Shown: piece after piece, positions 40,801 to 50,013 of the stretch
Position numbering within the stretch: position 1 is the stretch's first letter
How the letters are laid out: each line of letters begins with the position of its first letter
Notes under the pieces: model-generated
Seen by the model: only the letters and a program-made list of their open reading frames with translations
What the model was told of the DNA's origin: nothing
Database searches by the model: none
Assembly: GCA_024693715.1 (NCBI GenBank)
Contig: JAILKS010000025.1
Coordinates: forward strand, 62,001 to 126,000
Reading direction: 5' to 3'
Length of the DNA stretch: 64,000 bases
From: Treponema sp.
GTDB lineage: Bacteria > Spirochaetota > Spirochaetia > Treponematales > Treponemataceae
Program-made: the position numbers and the translations under genes

Positions 40801-41148
40801 TTACCGCAGCAGATATAATTCTGTAATTCCTTCTGGCATAAGATGAAAAATCATTATTTTTGCATATTGAGGTCCTTTATCTTCTACAAACACAACCATA
40901 TAAACATCATCATCTATATCAAAATCATTAAAGGTATATACAGTATAAAAATAATAATCTAAAGGAAGTTCTGCTCTTGCCAATTTTATAGCTTCTTCTT
41001 CTGTTGATACAACACCTACAGCATTTATTTTACACTCTAAGCCAAAAGCTTCATTAACTGATTCAATCTGTTCTTTACTCAACCATTTGACTGCAAACAA
41101 AGAAACAAACAATGACATAAATACACAAATCAATAAAGTTTTTTTCAT
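40801..41148 (-). CDS. Secreted hypothetical protein
   Basis: N-terminal signal-like MKKTLLICVFMSLFVSLFA. Confidence 0.5.
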   Translation of the reverse strand: MKKTLLICVFMSLFVSLFAVKWLSKEQIESVNEAFGLECKINAVGVVSTEEEAIKLARAELPLDYYFYTVYTFNDFDIDDDVYMVVFVEDKGPQYAKIMIFHLMPEGITELYLLR

Positions 41149-41192
41149 AATTATACCTCCTTAATATAATTATATCACAGATATTCTCTTAA

Positions 41193-41621
41193 TCAAATCA
41201 ATTCAAAACCCATTATGTCTGATGATGATGTAAGTTTAGGATTATGAAACTGTTTATACCTGATTTTTAATTCAGCTAGAAGTTTACTTTCAGGAATATT
41301 ATTTCTTTTTCTGTCTCCATCCTTACAGAAATATAATTTCGCACTAGGACATTGTTTCCTGATTCTTTTCAATGTCTTATTTACTGTATCATCCTTATCT
41401 TCTGAAATACGGATAACAACCGGTGGAAATTCTTCTTTTATTTCCTTAATGATTTCTTTTACAGGCTTTATATCTTCAAAGTCTTTATATTTGTTTTTCT
41501 GCTGCACATTATTATTTACGATAATTATTACAACATCAAACGTTTTAATGGCTTTATTAATATAAACCCTATGACCTGCATGTAATCTTTGAAAATAACC
41601 TGAACAAATTCCTATTTTCAT
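41193..41621 (-). CDS. Cytidylyltransferase-like nucleotidyltransferase
   Basis: KIGICSGYFQRLHAGHRVYINKAIKTFDVVIIIVN (HxGH-type motif). Confidence 0.75.
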   Translation of the reverse strand: MKIGICSGYFQRLHAGHRVYINKAIKTFDVVIIIVNNNVQQKNKYKDFEDIKPVKEIIKEIKEEFPPVVIRISEDKDDTVNKTLKRIRKQCPSAKLYFCKDGDRKRNNIPESKLLAELKIRYKQFHNPKLTSSSDIMGFELI

Positions 41622-41994
41622 GTTTCTTTACTCCTTAAAAAAAAGATTTTATATAATTTATTCTGTCATTAAATAAATCTTCATTTTATTTCCTCTACAA
41701 CTTCATAAATCTTTACCTGATAACCGTCTTTTTTAAATTTCTCAGAAACTTCATGCATCTTCTTAAAATCTTCAAAGTATATAGCCCATTTTTCTATGAT
41801 ATTTTTCTGCAAATACTTAGTAAAAGGATTTTTTGACAAATATTTCCTGGCCAAAAGAACCTTCATAATTCTACCACCTTGTATCTAATACAAATGTAAC
41901 AATACAAGTAAACACAACAACACAACATATTATCTTTACACATAACAAAGCAAACTTATCTTCATAATCACCTATTACCAGATCAAAAAATCTT

Positions 41995-42330
41995 CTAAAC
42001 ATTTTCCACCTCCTTCAAAAACTGTTCAATTTCTTTTGCGTTTATTTTATCCTCTAATCTTTTTTGAGTTTCTTCTGTATAACCACACATTAAAATGTCT
42101 CTACCTGCATTGTATAAAGACAATATTATTTTCTTTGCCTTTTCTAACTGTTCTCTTTCCATTAGTGGAGCATCAGAAATTGTTGTAGTGTTTAATTTCA
42201 TTTTAAGAACTTCTTTGTAAACTGTTATATAAGTAAGTCTGACGATTTCCTCAATAGTCAGTTCACCCTCTTCCCACAACTTGCGATTTTTCTCAATGAA
42301 TTCTTCTGCTTTCCTTTCTTCTACTGTCAT
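41995..42330 (-). CDS. Hypothetical protein
   Basis: 111 aa ORF, overlaps/adjoins pentapeptide-repeat gene. Confidence 0.35.
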   Translation of the reverse strand: MTVEERKAEEFIEKNRKLWEEGELTIEEIVRLTYITVYKEVLKMKLNTTTISDAPLMEREQLEKAKKIILSLYNAGRDILMCGYTEETQKRLEDKINAKEIEQFLKEVENV

Positions 42331-42332
42331 AC

Positions 42333-43190
42333 TTACTCCTTAGCAATCTCTGCTTCTGCGTCTATTCCTGTTATTTCTTCGAATACTTTATTGTTCCAAT
42401 TAGGAAGTTTAAGAAGTTCTTTGTGCTGTTCTTTGTCTGCTCTATCCCAAGCCAAACGCCACGCTTCTTTATATTCAAGAGTTTTCAAGAAGCCGCCACA
42501 AGTTTCGATTTCTTTTTTATGCTCTTCTTTTTCTTTATCACTTGCAGTATCGTGTGAAACCCAGACAGTTAAATCGAAATAGCACCAATAAGGAATGTTT
42601 ATATCAACTCTCTTTTTCTTTGTCATTTTGTTAAACATTCTTACACAAGGTTCATCAGAATTGAAAAAACCCGAGTTACAATCACCCGAGTTCCAATTAC
42701 CCGAGTTACAATCACCCGAGTTACAATCACCCGAGTTCCAATCACCCGAGTTACAATCACCCGAGTTACGATTACCCGAGTTACAATCACCCGAGTTCCA
42801 ATCACCCGAGTTACAATCACCCGAGTTACGATTACCCGAGTTCCAATCACCCGAGTTACGATTACCCGAGTTACAATCACCCGAGTTACGATTATTATAT
42901 TCCTGCAGCTCTTCTTTTGGGATTTCCCTTAAAATTGTAAGTTTGTTTGTTCCGTATTTGTCTCCGTCTGTTACAATATCACCTTCGGCAATTACTTCAC
43001 AAACTCTGGAAGTAGAAATAGTATAATTGCTTACGCTTTCTATTCTGTGTAACTCACGACAGAAATGAAATACTGTGTCAGTACATAATTTCAAATCTTC
43101 TTTCTTTGCTTTAGTTTCGTATGTCTTTCCAACTTCAAATTGAAAATCCCTGCACTTTAAGTTTTCATCAAACGCTTTGTATCCTATCAT
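42333..43190 (-). CDS. Pentapeptide-type repeat protein (NSG[DN][CWR] repeats)
   Basis: NSGDCNSGNRNSGDWNSG... repeats encoded by near-identical 15-nt units. Confidence 0.75.
   Translation of the reverse strand: MIGYKAFDENLKCRDFQFEVGKTYETKAKKEDLKLCTDTVFHFCRELHRIESVSNYTISTSRVCEVIAEGDIVTDGDKYGTNKLTILREIPKEELQEYNNRNSGDCNSGNRNSGDWNSGNRNSGDCNSGDWNSGDCNSGNRNSGDCNSGDWNSGDCNSGDCNSGNWNSGDCNSGFFNSDEPCVRMFNKMTKKKRVDINIPYWCYFDLTVWVSHDTASDKEKEEHKKEIETCGGFLKTLEYKEAWRLAWDRADKEQHKELLKLPNWNNKVFEEITGIDAEAEIAKE
42664..42890. repeat. Tandem array of 15-nt units (gagttacaatcaccc variants)
   Basis: Repeated unit read directly in sequence; variable positions acaatc/ccaatc/acgatt. Confidence 0.95.
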
Positions 43191-43344
43191 AGTTTTACTC
43201 CTTTATTCTGCTACTTCCTTTACCAATTCATATCATTTTCCATTTCCTTAGGTTCTTCCAAAGTGATTTTCATTTCTTTTCCTCCTGTTATTTTACTTTC
43301 AGCCTTAAAAGTAAAATAAGACTGTTTGTTATTTTAGTTTTCTG

Positions 43345-43674
43345 CTAATACCTTAATATTTTTACACCCTCTAGATTAGGACAATTTTTGCAATGCTTAA
43401 TATCATCATTTCTTAGCCAAGTATTACAATTTGCACAACACTTCATTTTCTCTATCTGCTCTCTCAAAGAGTCTTTTGCACATTCAACTTCAAGACATTT
43501 TGCTGTTAGGTAGTTATTATCACACTTTAATTGCACTATCTGTTTTTGCAGTTCTTCAATCTGCTTGTCCTTTTCATCAAGTTGTTCAAACAACATATTT
43601 ACAAAAGCAATAGTACCTTCCCATTGTTCACGAAGTTTCTTTTGTTTCTCTGCTCTTTCCCATTCGTCTATCAT
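43345..43674 (-). CDS. Coiled-coil protein with Cys cluster
   Basis: EQLDEKDKQIEELQKQIVQLK and CCANCNTWLRNDDIKHCKNC. Confidence 0.45.
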   Translation of the reverse strand: MIDEWERAEKQKKLREQWEGTIAFVNMLFEQLDEKDKQIEELQKQIVQLKCDNNYLTAKCLEVECAKDSLREQIEKMKCCANCNTWLRNDDIKHCKNCPNLEGVKILRY

Positions 43675-43676
43675 TC

Positions 43677-44069
43677 TTAGTCCTCCGAATTAAACTGTGG
43701 TATTTCACACCAAGCGATACAACTTTTGATATTTCTTGCGTTAGAATAAGCCATTTCATTTAATGCCTTAAAATACTCACCACTCCATTCACATACAGTT
43801 GGAATATACATTCCATACTTCTTGTACAAATGAGATAAACCAAAATCCCAAGAGTAAACTCTTACCAAATACAGACTAGTGGTATCTTTCGGTAAATCGT
43901 TAGGGTCTTTCCGTAAATCGTGCCATTGAATACTGTTTTCTTTTGCACCTGTAAGATAGAACTTGAAACACAAGCATTTCGTTTCGCAAGTGCTTGTTCT
44001 GTGTTTTATGTGTTTTATATAACCACAATCAGCACAGACAGTTTTTATTGCTTTTTCTTCTAAAGTCAT
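43677..44069 (-). CDS. Hypothetical protein
   Basis: 130 aa ORF; translationally coupled neighbours. Confidence 0.4.
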   Translation of the reverse strand: MTLEEKAIKTVCADCGYIKHIKHRTSTCETKCLCFKFYLTGAKENSIQWHDLRKDPNDLPKDTTSLYLVRVYSWDFGLSHLYKKYGMYIPTVCEWSGEYFKALNEMAYSNARNIKSCIAWCEIPQFNSED

Positions 44070-44308
44070 AACTTCACCACCTCGTATGGAGTTTTTGATA
44101 ATGCAGAAACCAATTCTTCAAAGTTTCTTTCTCTAATTTCTTTTGTCATACATACCAATACAGATTGTCTTTTTGATTCCAAAATACGAAAAGCATTTTC
44201 TAAATCTTCCTTGCTTGATGAATAAGCAAATTTTGTTACATCAAAACACTCAATTGTTATCGGTGTATTGATAATCAGTTCTTTTTCTTCTGGTGTAAAA
44301 TCTCTCAT
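44066..44308 (-). CDS. Hypothetical protein
   Basis: 80 aa ORF with 4-nt overlaps on both sides. Confidence 0.4.
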   Translation of the reverse strand: MRDFTPEEKELIINTPITIECFDVTKFAYSSSKEDLENAFRILESKRQSVLVCMTKEIRERNFEELVSALSKTPYEVVKL

Positions 44309-44858
44309 AGAGGCTCCTTATCTCTTACAACCCAATCATAAGGTGGTTCTGGTTCAGGTTCACTTTCTTCACAAGTATCAGTATATGACCATTCATCAGA
44401 ATCTAATTTTCCAAGCTTATCTAATACAGACTTTTCTAATTCATCAGTTATTCCTATGCAGCACCATTGATCTATATCATAGTTATATTGCTCCATGTTC
44501 TTTATATTAAAAGACTTAATATCAATATCAGTTGAACCTGGATAACCTGAACCATCCCTGAAATAAAAAACCGGTTCTTCATGTGAATAGATAGCATCAA
44601 CTCTTACAGAACATCTGTACTGTTCTTTATTGTGTTCAAATTCAAATTCATCATTTTCATAAAATAAATCCATAATAAAACTCCAAAAAGTGATGATTTT
44701 AAGTAACATCTGGAACATTTCTAAAACTGACAATGGGAACTTTTATGGATGTTGTCAGTTCTTCATTTTCATTTACTCCGCCAACCATCAAGGCTAATAA
44801 TTATTCCTTAATTTTTTCCGACAGAATCGGATATATTTACCTTATAAAAGGGAAATAC

Positions 44859-45407
44859 CTATTTAATGCTCCTTACAAACCTGACAAAATCATCTGCATA
44901 TATTCCCATTAAGAAACCGGCTGATGATCCCAAACTTATTTCTTTTTCAGTTCCATCAAGTTCATCATAAAACTGAACAAGCTCATCTTTTGAGTAATTC
45001 TCATCTGAGAAAAAAAATGTAGTGTAATCTGCAAGTAAAAAAGAATTGGTTAAAGACATGAAAAAAGCAACTTCTTCTTCTGAGTTATCAAGATTAGAAT
45101 AATACCATTCACCTTCTGAAACTTTATATTCTTTCTTTGAGTTTTTCACATAGTAATATCTTAATAAGATTTCACCATAAACCTGTCTGGCTGTATATTT
45201 TTCATCAGGATAAATAACAAGATATTGCGGCAAATCTTCATAACCATTTACAATAAGAACATAAGAATTGTTCCTGTATGAACACAAAGTAATCTGAGTA
45301 TAAAACTCTGAAAATGTTTCAACCGGCTCATATTGAGAATATACATTTGCTGCCATAAAACAGAACAGCAAAGCAAAAAGAGTTTTTTTAATTCCCACCA
45401 TAATCAT
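44859..45407 (-). CDS. Exported moron-like protein
   Basis: Likely start MIMVGIKKTLFALLFCFMAANVYS (signal peptide) at 45407; own promoter and leader upstream. Confidence 0.6.
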   Translation of the reverse strand: MIMVGIKKTLFALLFCFMAANVYSQYEPVETFSEFYTQITLCSYRNNSYVLIVNGYEDLPQYLVIYPDEKYTARQVYGEILLRYYYVKNSKKEYKVSEGEWYYSNLDNSEEEVAFFMSLTNSFLLADYTTFFFSDENYSKDELVQFYDELDGTEKEISLGSSAGFLMGIYADDFVRFVRSIK

Positions 45408-45422
45408 TACTCCAAAAAAAAA

Positions 45423-45506
45423 GCCCCGATTGTGTACGACTACAACCGGAGCTAACAGGTTTCTGCTCACCCAAAAACCCATATCAAAGGTCGTACTCTT
45501 TGATAT
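45423..45506 (-). ncRNA. Leader RNA: hairpin plus terminator hairpin with complementary loops
   Basis: Stem ATATCAAAG/CTTTGATAT enclosing AGTACGAC; terminator hairpin 45423-45452 with loop containing GTCGTAC; U-run then RBS. Confidence 0.6.
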
Positions 45507-45551
45507 AGATTCTTTTTATAAGTGTTATTTCTACCACTCTTTAGTAATTTT

Positions 45552-45599
45552 ATGGTATTTATACCGTTTTGTCAATAAAAAAATGGTATTTTTACCGTT
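45552..45599 (-). promoter_or_regulatory. Promoter with two 17-nt operator-like repeats
   Basis: Minus strand TTGACA-17-TAAAAT; ATGGTATTTATACCGTT (45552-45568) and ATGGTATTTTTACCGTT (45583-45599). Confidence 0.7.
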
Positions 45600-45612
45600 A
45601 ATAACAACCATT

Positions 45613-45810
45613 TTATTCCAGGTGTTCTGAGCAGCACTCTAAAAAATAGTTAGCAGCATTTGCTCCGTAAAACTCAACTAAAGTATTTAAGTCTTTTGCT
45701 ATCTTCTCATCAGTAAGCTTTTCATCTTTTGGAATAACAACAGAAACACGGCCTAAAATATCTGCAAATATATAATTTCCAATCTGGAAGAAATCATTAA
45801 GGTTTACCAT
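45613..45810 (-). CDS. Hypothetical protein
   Basis: 65 aa ORF overlapping terminase end. Confidence 0.4.
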   Translation of the reverse strand: MVNLNDFFQIGNYIFADILGRVSVVIPKDEKLTDEKIAKDLNTLVEFYGANAANYFLECCSEHLE

Positions 45811-47510
45811 CTTTCTTTATCAACCTTATCATAACCAAATGCCTGATTTATCTGTCTTAAACTTTTTCCTTTTGTTATTACAACAGATTCTCCAAAATCA
45901 TGTTTTGCTTTTTCAACCTGAACTTTATCAAATTCCAATTCTTTCTGTTCTACAGTCATTTGAACATGTTCCTGATTTTCTGGTTTTGATTCCTGCATAA
46001 GTTTAATTCTTTTCTGCCGTCTTTGTGCATAGAAATTGTTATTCTTATTATCTGTCAAAACAACGGCAGAATTTGCCAAAGCCCAAGCCCAAAAACTATC
46101 AGCATGGCCTCTTTCATCCCTAGTTGATTCATAACTAAAATGTTTTCCACCACCTTTATCAACTCTCCTTATGCTATGAATCTGCATGTGAAAATCTTTA
46201 TCATTACTTAATAAGAATTCATGCTGTTCAAGTCCTCTTTTTACTTCAATAGCCAAAAACTCTTTTGATTCTTGCGTAAACTGAACACCTTCAACACGAT
46301 CCCCTACTTCCGCATGAACATCTTCATAAATATTATCACCAATCCCTGTTCTATCAATTCTTCCCCGATAAATTGGAAGCTCTCTATAAGCCTTTATAAC
46401 CGTAGCTTTCTGTTTTTTATATGTTTCGTTTTTTAATTCAATTCTAGCGAAATCCCTTTTCTTCCCATCAGGAGTAATCCCAATCAAAAATAAAACACTT
46501 AAATCTTTATGCCTACCAACATCATAACCAAGGAATAATGTATTTCCATGATATTCCGGTCTATAATTTAAAATTGCTGTATCTAAATCTTTATATGCCT
46601 GAAAATCTACACCACGATTATATTCCCAATATTCTTCATCACTCATTTTCTCACAAGCTGATAAATCAATATCACACTCTCTTTTCCCCGGAGTATTTTC
46701 ATAAATTAAATCTAATGAAATATAACTTTCAGATGAATCAATAAAAACACATTCAAATTCCTGCTGAAAAGTATCTAAGTCAGTATTTTGAAATATCATT
46801 TTCAGAATTTTTGTTCCGAAAGTTTCAACACGTTCTGGAGTTGAAAGCGATGGAGCAATCTTTACAGCCGTTGGAACATCAACACACAAATCACGGCAGA
46901 ACCACCAAGGAATGTTATATCTTTCATAATCATAGGTTTCTTTATCAGTTAAAATATCGTAAAATTGCCCGATTTTACCCAAAGGTGAAGAACCCATTTC
47001 AATAGTTCCACCACGAGAAATAACAGGCAAAGCAGCATCATAAACAAGTTTCTGCATTTTAGCATTGTAAATAGCAAACTCATCAAGAGAAATATCACCA
47101 CCTTTACCACGAGGCGGACGGCAAGGAATAGAAATAAGTCTTGACTGAGTAATACCGTTTTTATCCTGAAAACAAAGCATAGACTTGTTATCAGTTATAA
47201 GTTTTTTCTTTGCATCGCAATCAGGAATTGAATCATAAAACTGTTTAGCATAGGATATTTTTTCTAAGGCATCTTCTTCATTGTAAGAGACAAACTGTTT
47301 TGTATATCCTACCCTGTCAGGATCAAGAGCCTTTATAAGTCCTTTCAGGCTACAGATGAATGACCACCCTACACGTCTGGACTTTACTATTGCAATGAAT
47401 CTGGCCATGGATTTTATATAAGCGTCCTGCCAAAAATCAAGCAACAAGTCTTTTTGTTGGAATTGAATATAAGTGTAAGCATATAAAAGTCTTTCATCTT
47501 TGGTAAACAT
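45804..47510 (-). CDS. Terminase large subunit
   Basis: DFWQDAYIKSMARFIAIVKSRRVGWSFI (Walker-like), ISLDEFAIY (Walker B-like), LFLGYDVGRHKDLSVLFLIG (nuclease). Confidence 0.88.
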   Translation of the reverse strand: MFTKDERLLYAYTYIQFQQKDLLLDFWQDAYIKSMARFIAIVKSRRVGWSFICSLKGLIKALDPDRVGYTKQFVSYNEEDALEKISYAKQFYDSIPDCDAKKKLITDNKSMLCFQDKNGITQSRLISIPCRPPRGKGGDISLDEFAIYNAKMQKLVYDAALPVISRGGTIEMGSSPLGKIGQFYDILTDKETYDYERYNIPWWFCRDLCVDVPTAVKIAPSLSTPERVETFGTKILKMIFQNTDLDTFQQEFECVFIDSSESYISLDLIYENTPGKRECDIDLSACEKMSDEEYWEYNRGVDFQAYKDLDTAILNYRPEYHGNTLFLGYDVGRHKDLSVLFLIGITPDGKKRDFARIELKNETYKKQKATVIKAYRELPIYRGRIDRTGIGDNIYEDVHAEVGDRVEGVQFTQESKEFLAIEVKRGLEQHEFLLSNDKDFHMQIHSIRRVDKGGGKHFSYESTRDERGHADSFWAWALANSAVVLTDNKNNNFYAQRRQKRIKLMQESKPENQEHVQMTVEQKELEFDKVQVEKAKHDFGESVVITKGKSLRQINQAFGYDKVDKERW

Positions 47511-48031
47511 TATCCAAGCTCCATATTTTCTACGTCAAAAACTCTCAGCCCTGGAAGTTTATTAAGATTTCCGAATTCATTTTTCAGCTTAAACTTTACT
47601 CTCTCACCTTTTTTAATAACTCTGTATGTATATAAGATTTCAGCCGGAGCAGTATCATAACCGATTACAACAATATTTGATACAGAAAGATAAGTGATAA
47701 ATAAATCATTGTACTGAAACTTTTCATCTGTTATTGTGTTGAACTCTACTTCTACAGTTCCATCCTTGTGGATTCTTATTATTCCACTGTCTGCTTCTTC
47801 ACTCAGGCCAAGCTCTTTTTTTATACTTTCCAAGAACTGAACCTTTTCTTTTACCGGCACTTTTTCCATCTCAGCATGACTTTTAGTAAGAACGTGTTTA
47901 ATTCCGTTCTCTTTCAAAAACTCAGAAAAATCATTCATTTCTCTGTAAGATAAATCATCATTTACCGTTATGATATAAAAACCTGATTTATCTAAATTCT
48001 TTATGTCTGAATAACACTTCTTACCGGCCAT
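47510..48031 (-). CDS. Hypothetical protein
   Basis: 173 aa ORF between terminase subunits. Confidence 0.4.
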   Translation of the reverse strand: MAGKKCYSDIKNLDKSGFYIITVNDDLSYREMNDFSEFLKENGIKHVLTKSHAEMEKVPVKEKVQFLESIKKELGLSEEADSGIIRIHKDGTVEVEFNTITDEKFQYNDLFITYLSVSNIVVIGYDTAPAEILYTYRVIKKGERVKFKLKNEFGNLNKLPGLRVFDVENMELG

Positions 48032-48380
48032 CTTTTTCTACCACCTTTTCAATATCTTTTCTAAAAAATGCTGTTGTTGGATCACCTATAAAATTGTCAA
48101 GTTTTATAAAAAATCTGCTATAGGCAACACTCCAGAATAAAGTTGCTTTCTGGCCATTATATAAAACCTTATCACCATCACAGCAAGGTATTCCGTTCTT
48201 ATCCTGTATATATCCGCCCTGACAAAGATGCTTTTCAATCTCAGGCAAGGAATCAAGAAATTTAATGGCTCTATCACAATCTGTTTCTACAGTTTTTTCA
48301 TCTGCATAAATATGACTTGCCTTTTCACGTTTTAACAGTGTTTTAATCCACGCAATCAAGTTTTTTGTTTCTTGTTTCAT
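48021..48380 (-). CDS. Hypothetical protein
   Basis: 119 aa ORF. Confidence 0.4.
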   Translation of the reverse strand: MKQETKNLIAWIKTLLKREKASHIYADEKTVETDCDRAIKFLDSLPEIEKHLCQGGYIQDKNGIPCCDGDKVLYNGQKATLFWSVAYSRFFIKLDNFIGDPTTAFFRKDIEKVVEKDGR

Positions 48381-48496
48381 AAGTCCACCCCATTTTTCAT
48401 AACAAGTTCAATGCTTTCTTCTATGTCGATAAAGCTCTGCCGCCAACATTTTAATTCATCTTCTGACATTTCAATTCCTGCATGTACTGTCATAAA

Positions 48497-48667
48497 CTAA
48501 ACCTCCGTTTCAATGACAAAATAAGTTTCATCACCTGATTTAACCTTTTTGATTGCAGCAATATCATAATAAGCATCAAGTATTTTTACTTTTAAAACCT
48601 TATTACTTTCGCCATCATGGCAATGTGTTTGAAGTTCTGTTGTTATTTCTCTTAAAACTTTTGTCAT
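48497..48667 (-). CDS. Small hypothetical protein
   Basis: 56 aa frame MTKVLREITTELQTHCHDG... with 4-nt overlap to 48664..49278. Confidence 0.45.
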   Translation of the reverse strand: MTKVLREITTELQTHCHDGESNKVLKVKILDAYYDIAAIKKVKSGDETYFVIETEV

Positions 48668-49278
48668 TTTTTCTCCTTAATTTTTATTTTTATAGGTGTC
48701 TTGTTTTGAAGATTAAAGTCATTTATTATTCTTTCAGAAAGTTTTGACATACCTTCACAACCTTTTATCTCAGGACAAAAACCTTTATACCACCAACAAT
48801 AAGGATGACAACACAAGCCTACAGCCCGGAGAAAAGGTTCATTGCTTTCTCTTAAAGTAAATACCATTTCCTGCATTGCTTTTCTGGTTTTTTCTTCTGT
48901 TCTTTCACACATCCTTTGTTTTGCCATTTCTATAAAACTTTCTGCAGTATGAATCTGCATAAACAGTTTATCTTCATAAGGATTTGAACTACGTTCTTTT
49001 CCGTTATTCCAATCAGGCCGACTACTCTCAACTTCTGGTTGTGGATGGCCTTTAGTTGCTCTGATTAATTGCATAACTACAGATTTTGGTTGTTTATCTA
49101 TCATAACAAAATGAATACATCGTAGTGTTGAATGATTTGCTACAATCTGTTTAATCCAAAAAGCAACTTCATTTTTATAAATATAAATTGCATCAGGTTC
49201 AAGCATTATTCCCTGAGTTATTTTACAGGCTTCTTTGTAATCTCTCATTGGATTTTTATTTAATATTCTGAAATACAC
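48664..49278 (-). CDS. Hypothetical phage protein
   Basis: 204 aa ORF. Confidence 0.4.
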   Translation of the reverse strand: MYFRILNKNPMRDYKEACKITQGIMLEPDAIYIYKNEVAFWIKQIVANHSTLRCIHFVMIDKQPKSVVMQLIRATKGHPQPEVESSRPDWNNGKERSSNPYEDKLFMQIHTAESFIEMAKQRMCERTEEKTRKAMQEMVFTLRESNEPFLRAVGLCCHPYCWWYKGFCPEIKGCEGMSKLSERIINDFNLQNKTPIKIKIKEKK

Positions 49279-50009
49279 TTTATGTCTCCCTTGTATTTAT
49301 GCTCTTTAAAATAAATTTCCTCACCTATTTTTCTGGCTTTTACAGCTTCCATCATAGTGTTAAAGGTACCTAGATTTATTGTTTTATAATCTATTCCTAA
49401 TTGAGCTATGAATTTATTTTTTTTGTTCAAATACACACCTGTTTTTCCACTTTTATTTGAATTTAAAAGTTTTTTATTCATGGCATTTTCGCTAGGCGTA
49501 ACTATTCTTAAATTACATTTTCGATTATCAAAAGTATCATGGTTAATATGATCTACCCATAATTTGCTATCAGAAATATTCATAATAAACCTATGTAATA
49601 ATATTCTATTTTTTACATTACAAATATAATTATTTGATAGAGACCATTTCATCTTATTTATTTTTTCAACATCATCCAAATCGATCTTAGAAGAAATAAA
49701 ATCATTGTGTTTTTTTATTTTAATAATTGCATATTCATTTCCAACAATAATTTCATTTGGAATGAATTCTACTTTTCTTAATTTTAATTCATGTATTCTT
49801 TTTATTTTTTTTTTATTTTCATCAATAAAAAGACATCCACATGATTTTGTATGTCCGTTTTTTAAGCTTGTACTAGCAACAAATGTTTCTTTTCCACATA
49901 TACATTTACATTTAAAAATAACAGCTCCACATTTCGTTCTTTTTTGTGTTTTTTCAATCACAGTAAGTTTATTAAAAACATCGCCACTTTTTATAACAGT
50001 TTTCCCCAT
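49260..50009 (-). CDS. HNH homing endonuclease with N-terminal Zn-finger-like and C-terminal AP2-like region
   Basis: CKCICGKETFVASTSLKNGHTKSCGC; WVDHINHDTFDNRKCNLRIVTPSENAMNKK; SGKTGVYLNKKNKFIAQLGIDYKTINLGTF. Confidence 0.88.
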   Translation of the reverse strand: MGKTVIKSGDVFNKLTVIEKTQKRTKCGAVIFKCKCICGKETFVASTSLKNGHTKSCGCLFIDENKKKIKRIHELKLRKVEFIPNEIIVGNEYAIIKIKKHNDFISSKIDLDDVEKINKMKWSLSNNYICNVKNRILLHRFIMNISDSKLWVDHINHDTFDNRKCNLRIVTPSENAMNKKLLNSNKSGKTGVYLNKKNKFIAQLGIDYKTINLGTFNTMMEAVKARKIGEEIYFKEHKYKGDIKCISEY

Positions 50010-50013
50010 AAAA

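Noticed and set aside
42641-42880. IVTRVIVTRVIGTRV repeat ORF
   Set aside because: Alternate frame of the pentapeptide repeat gene.
42664-42890. CRISPR-like direct repeats
   Set aside because: Units are contiguous 15-mers with no spacers and are in frame with a coding repeat; no cas genes nearby.
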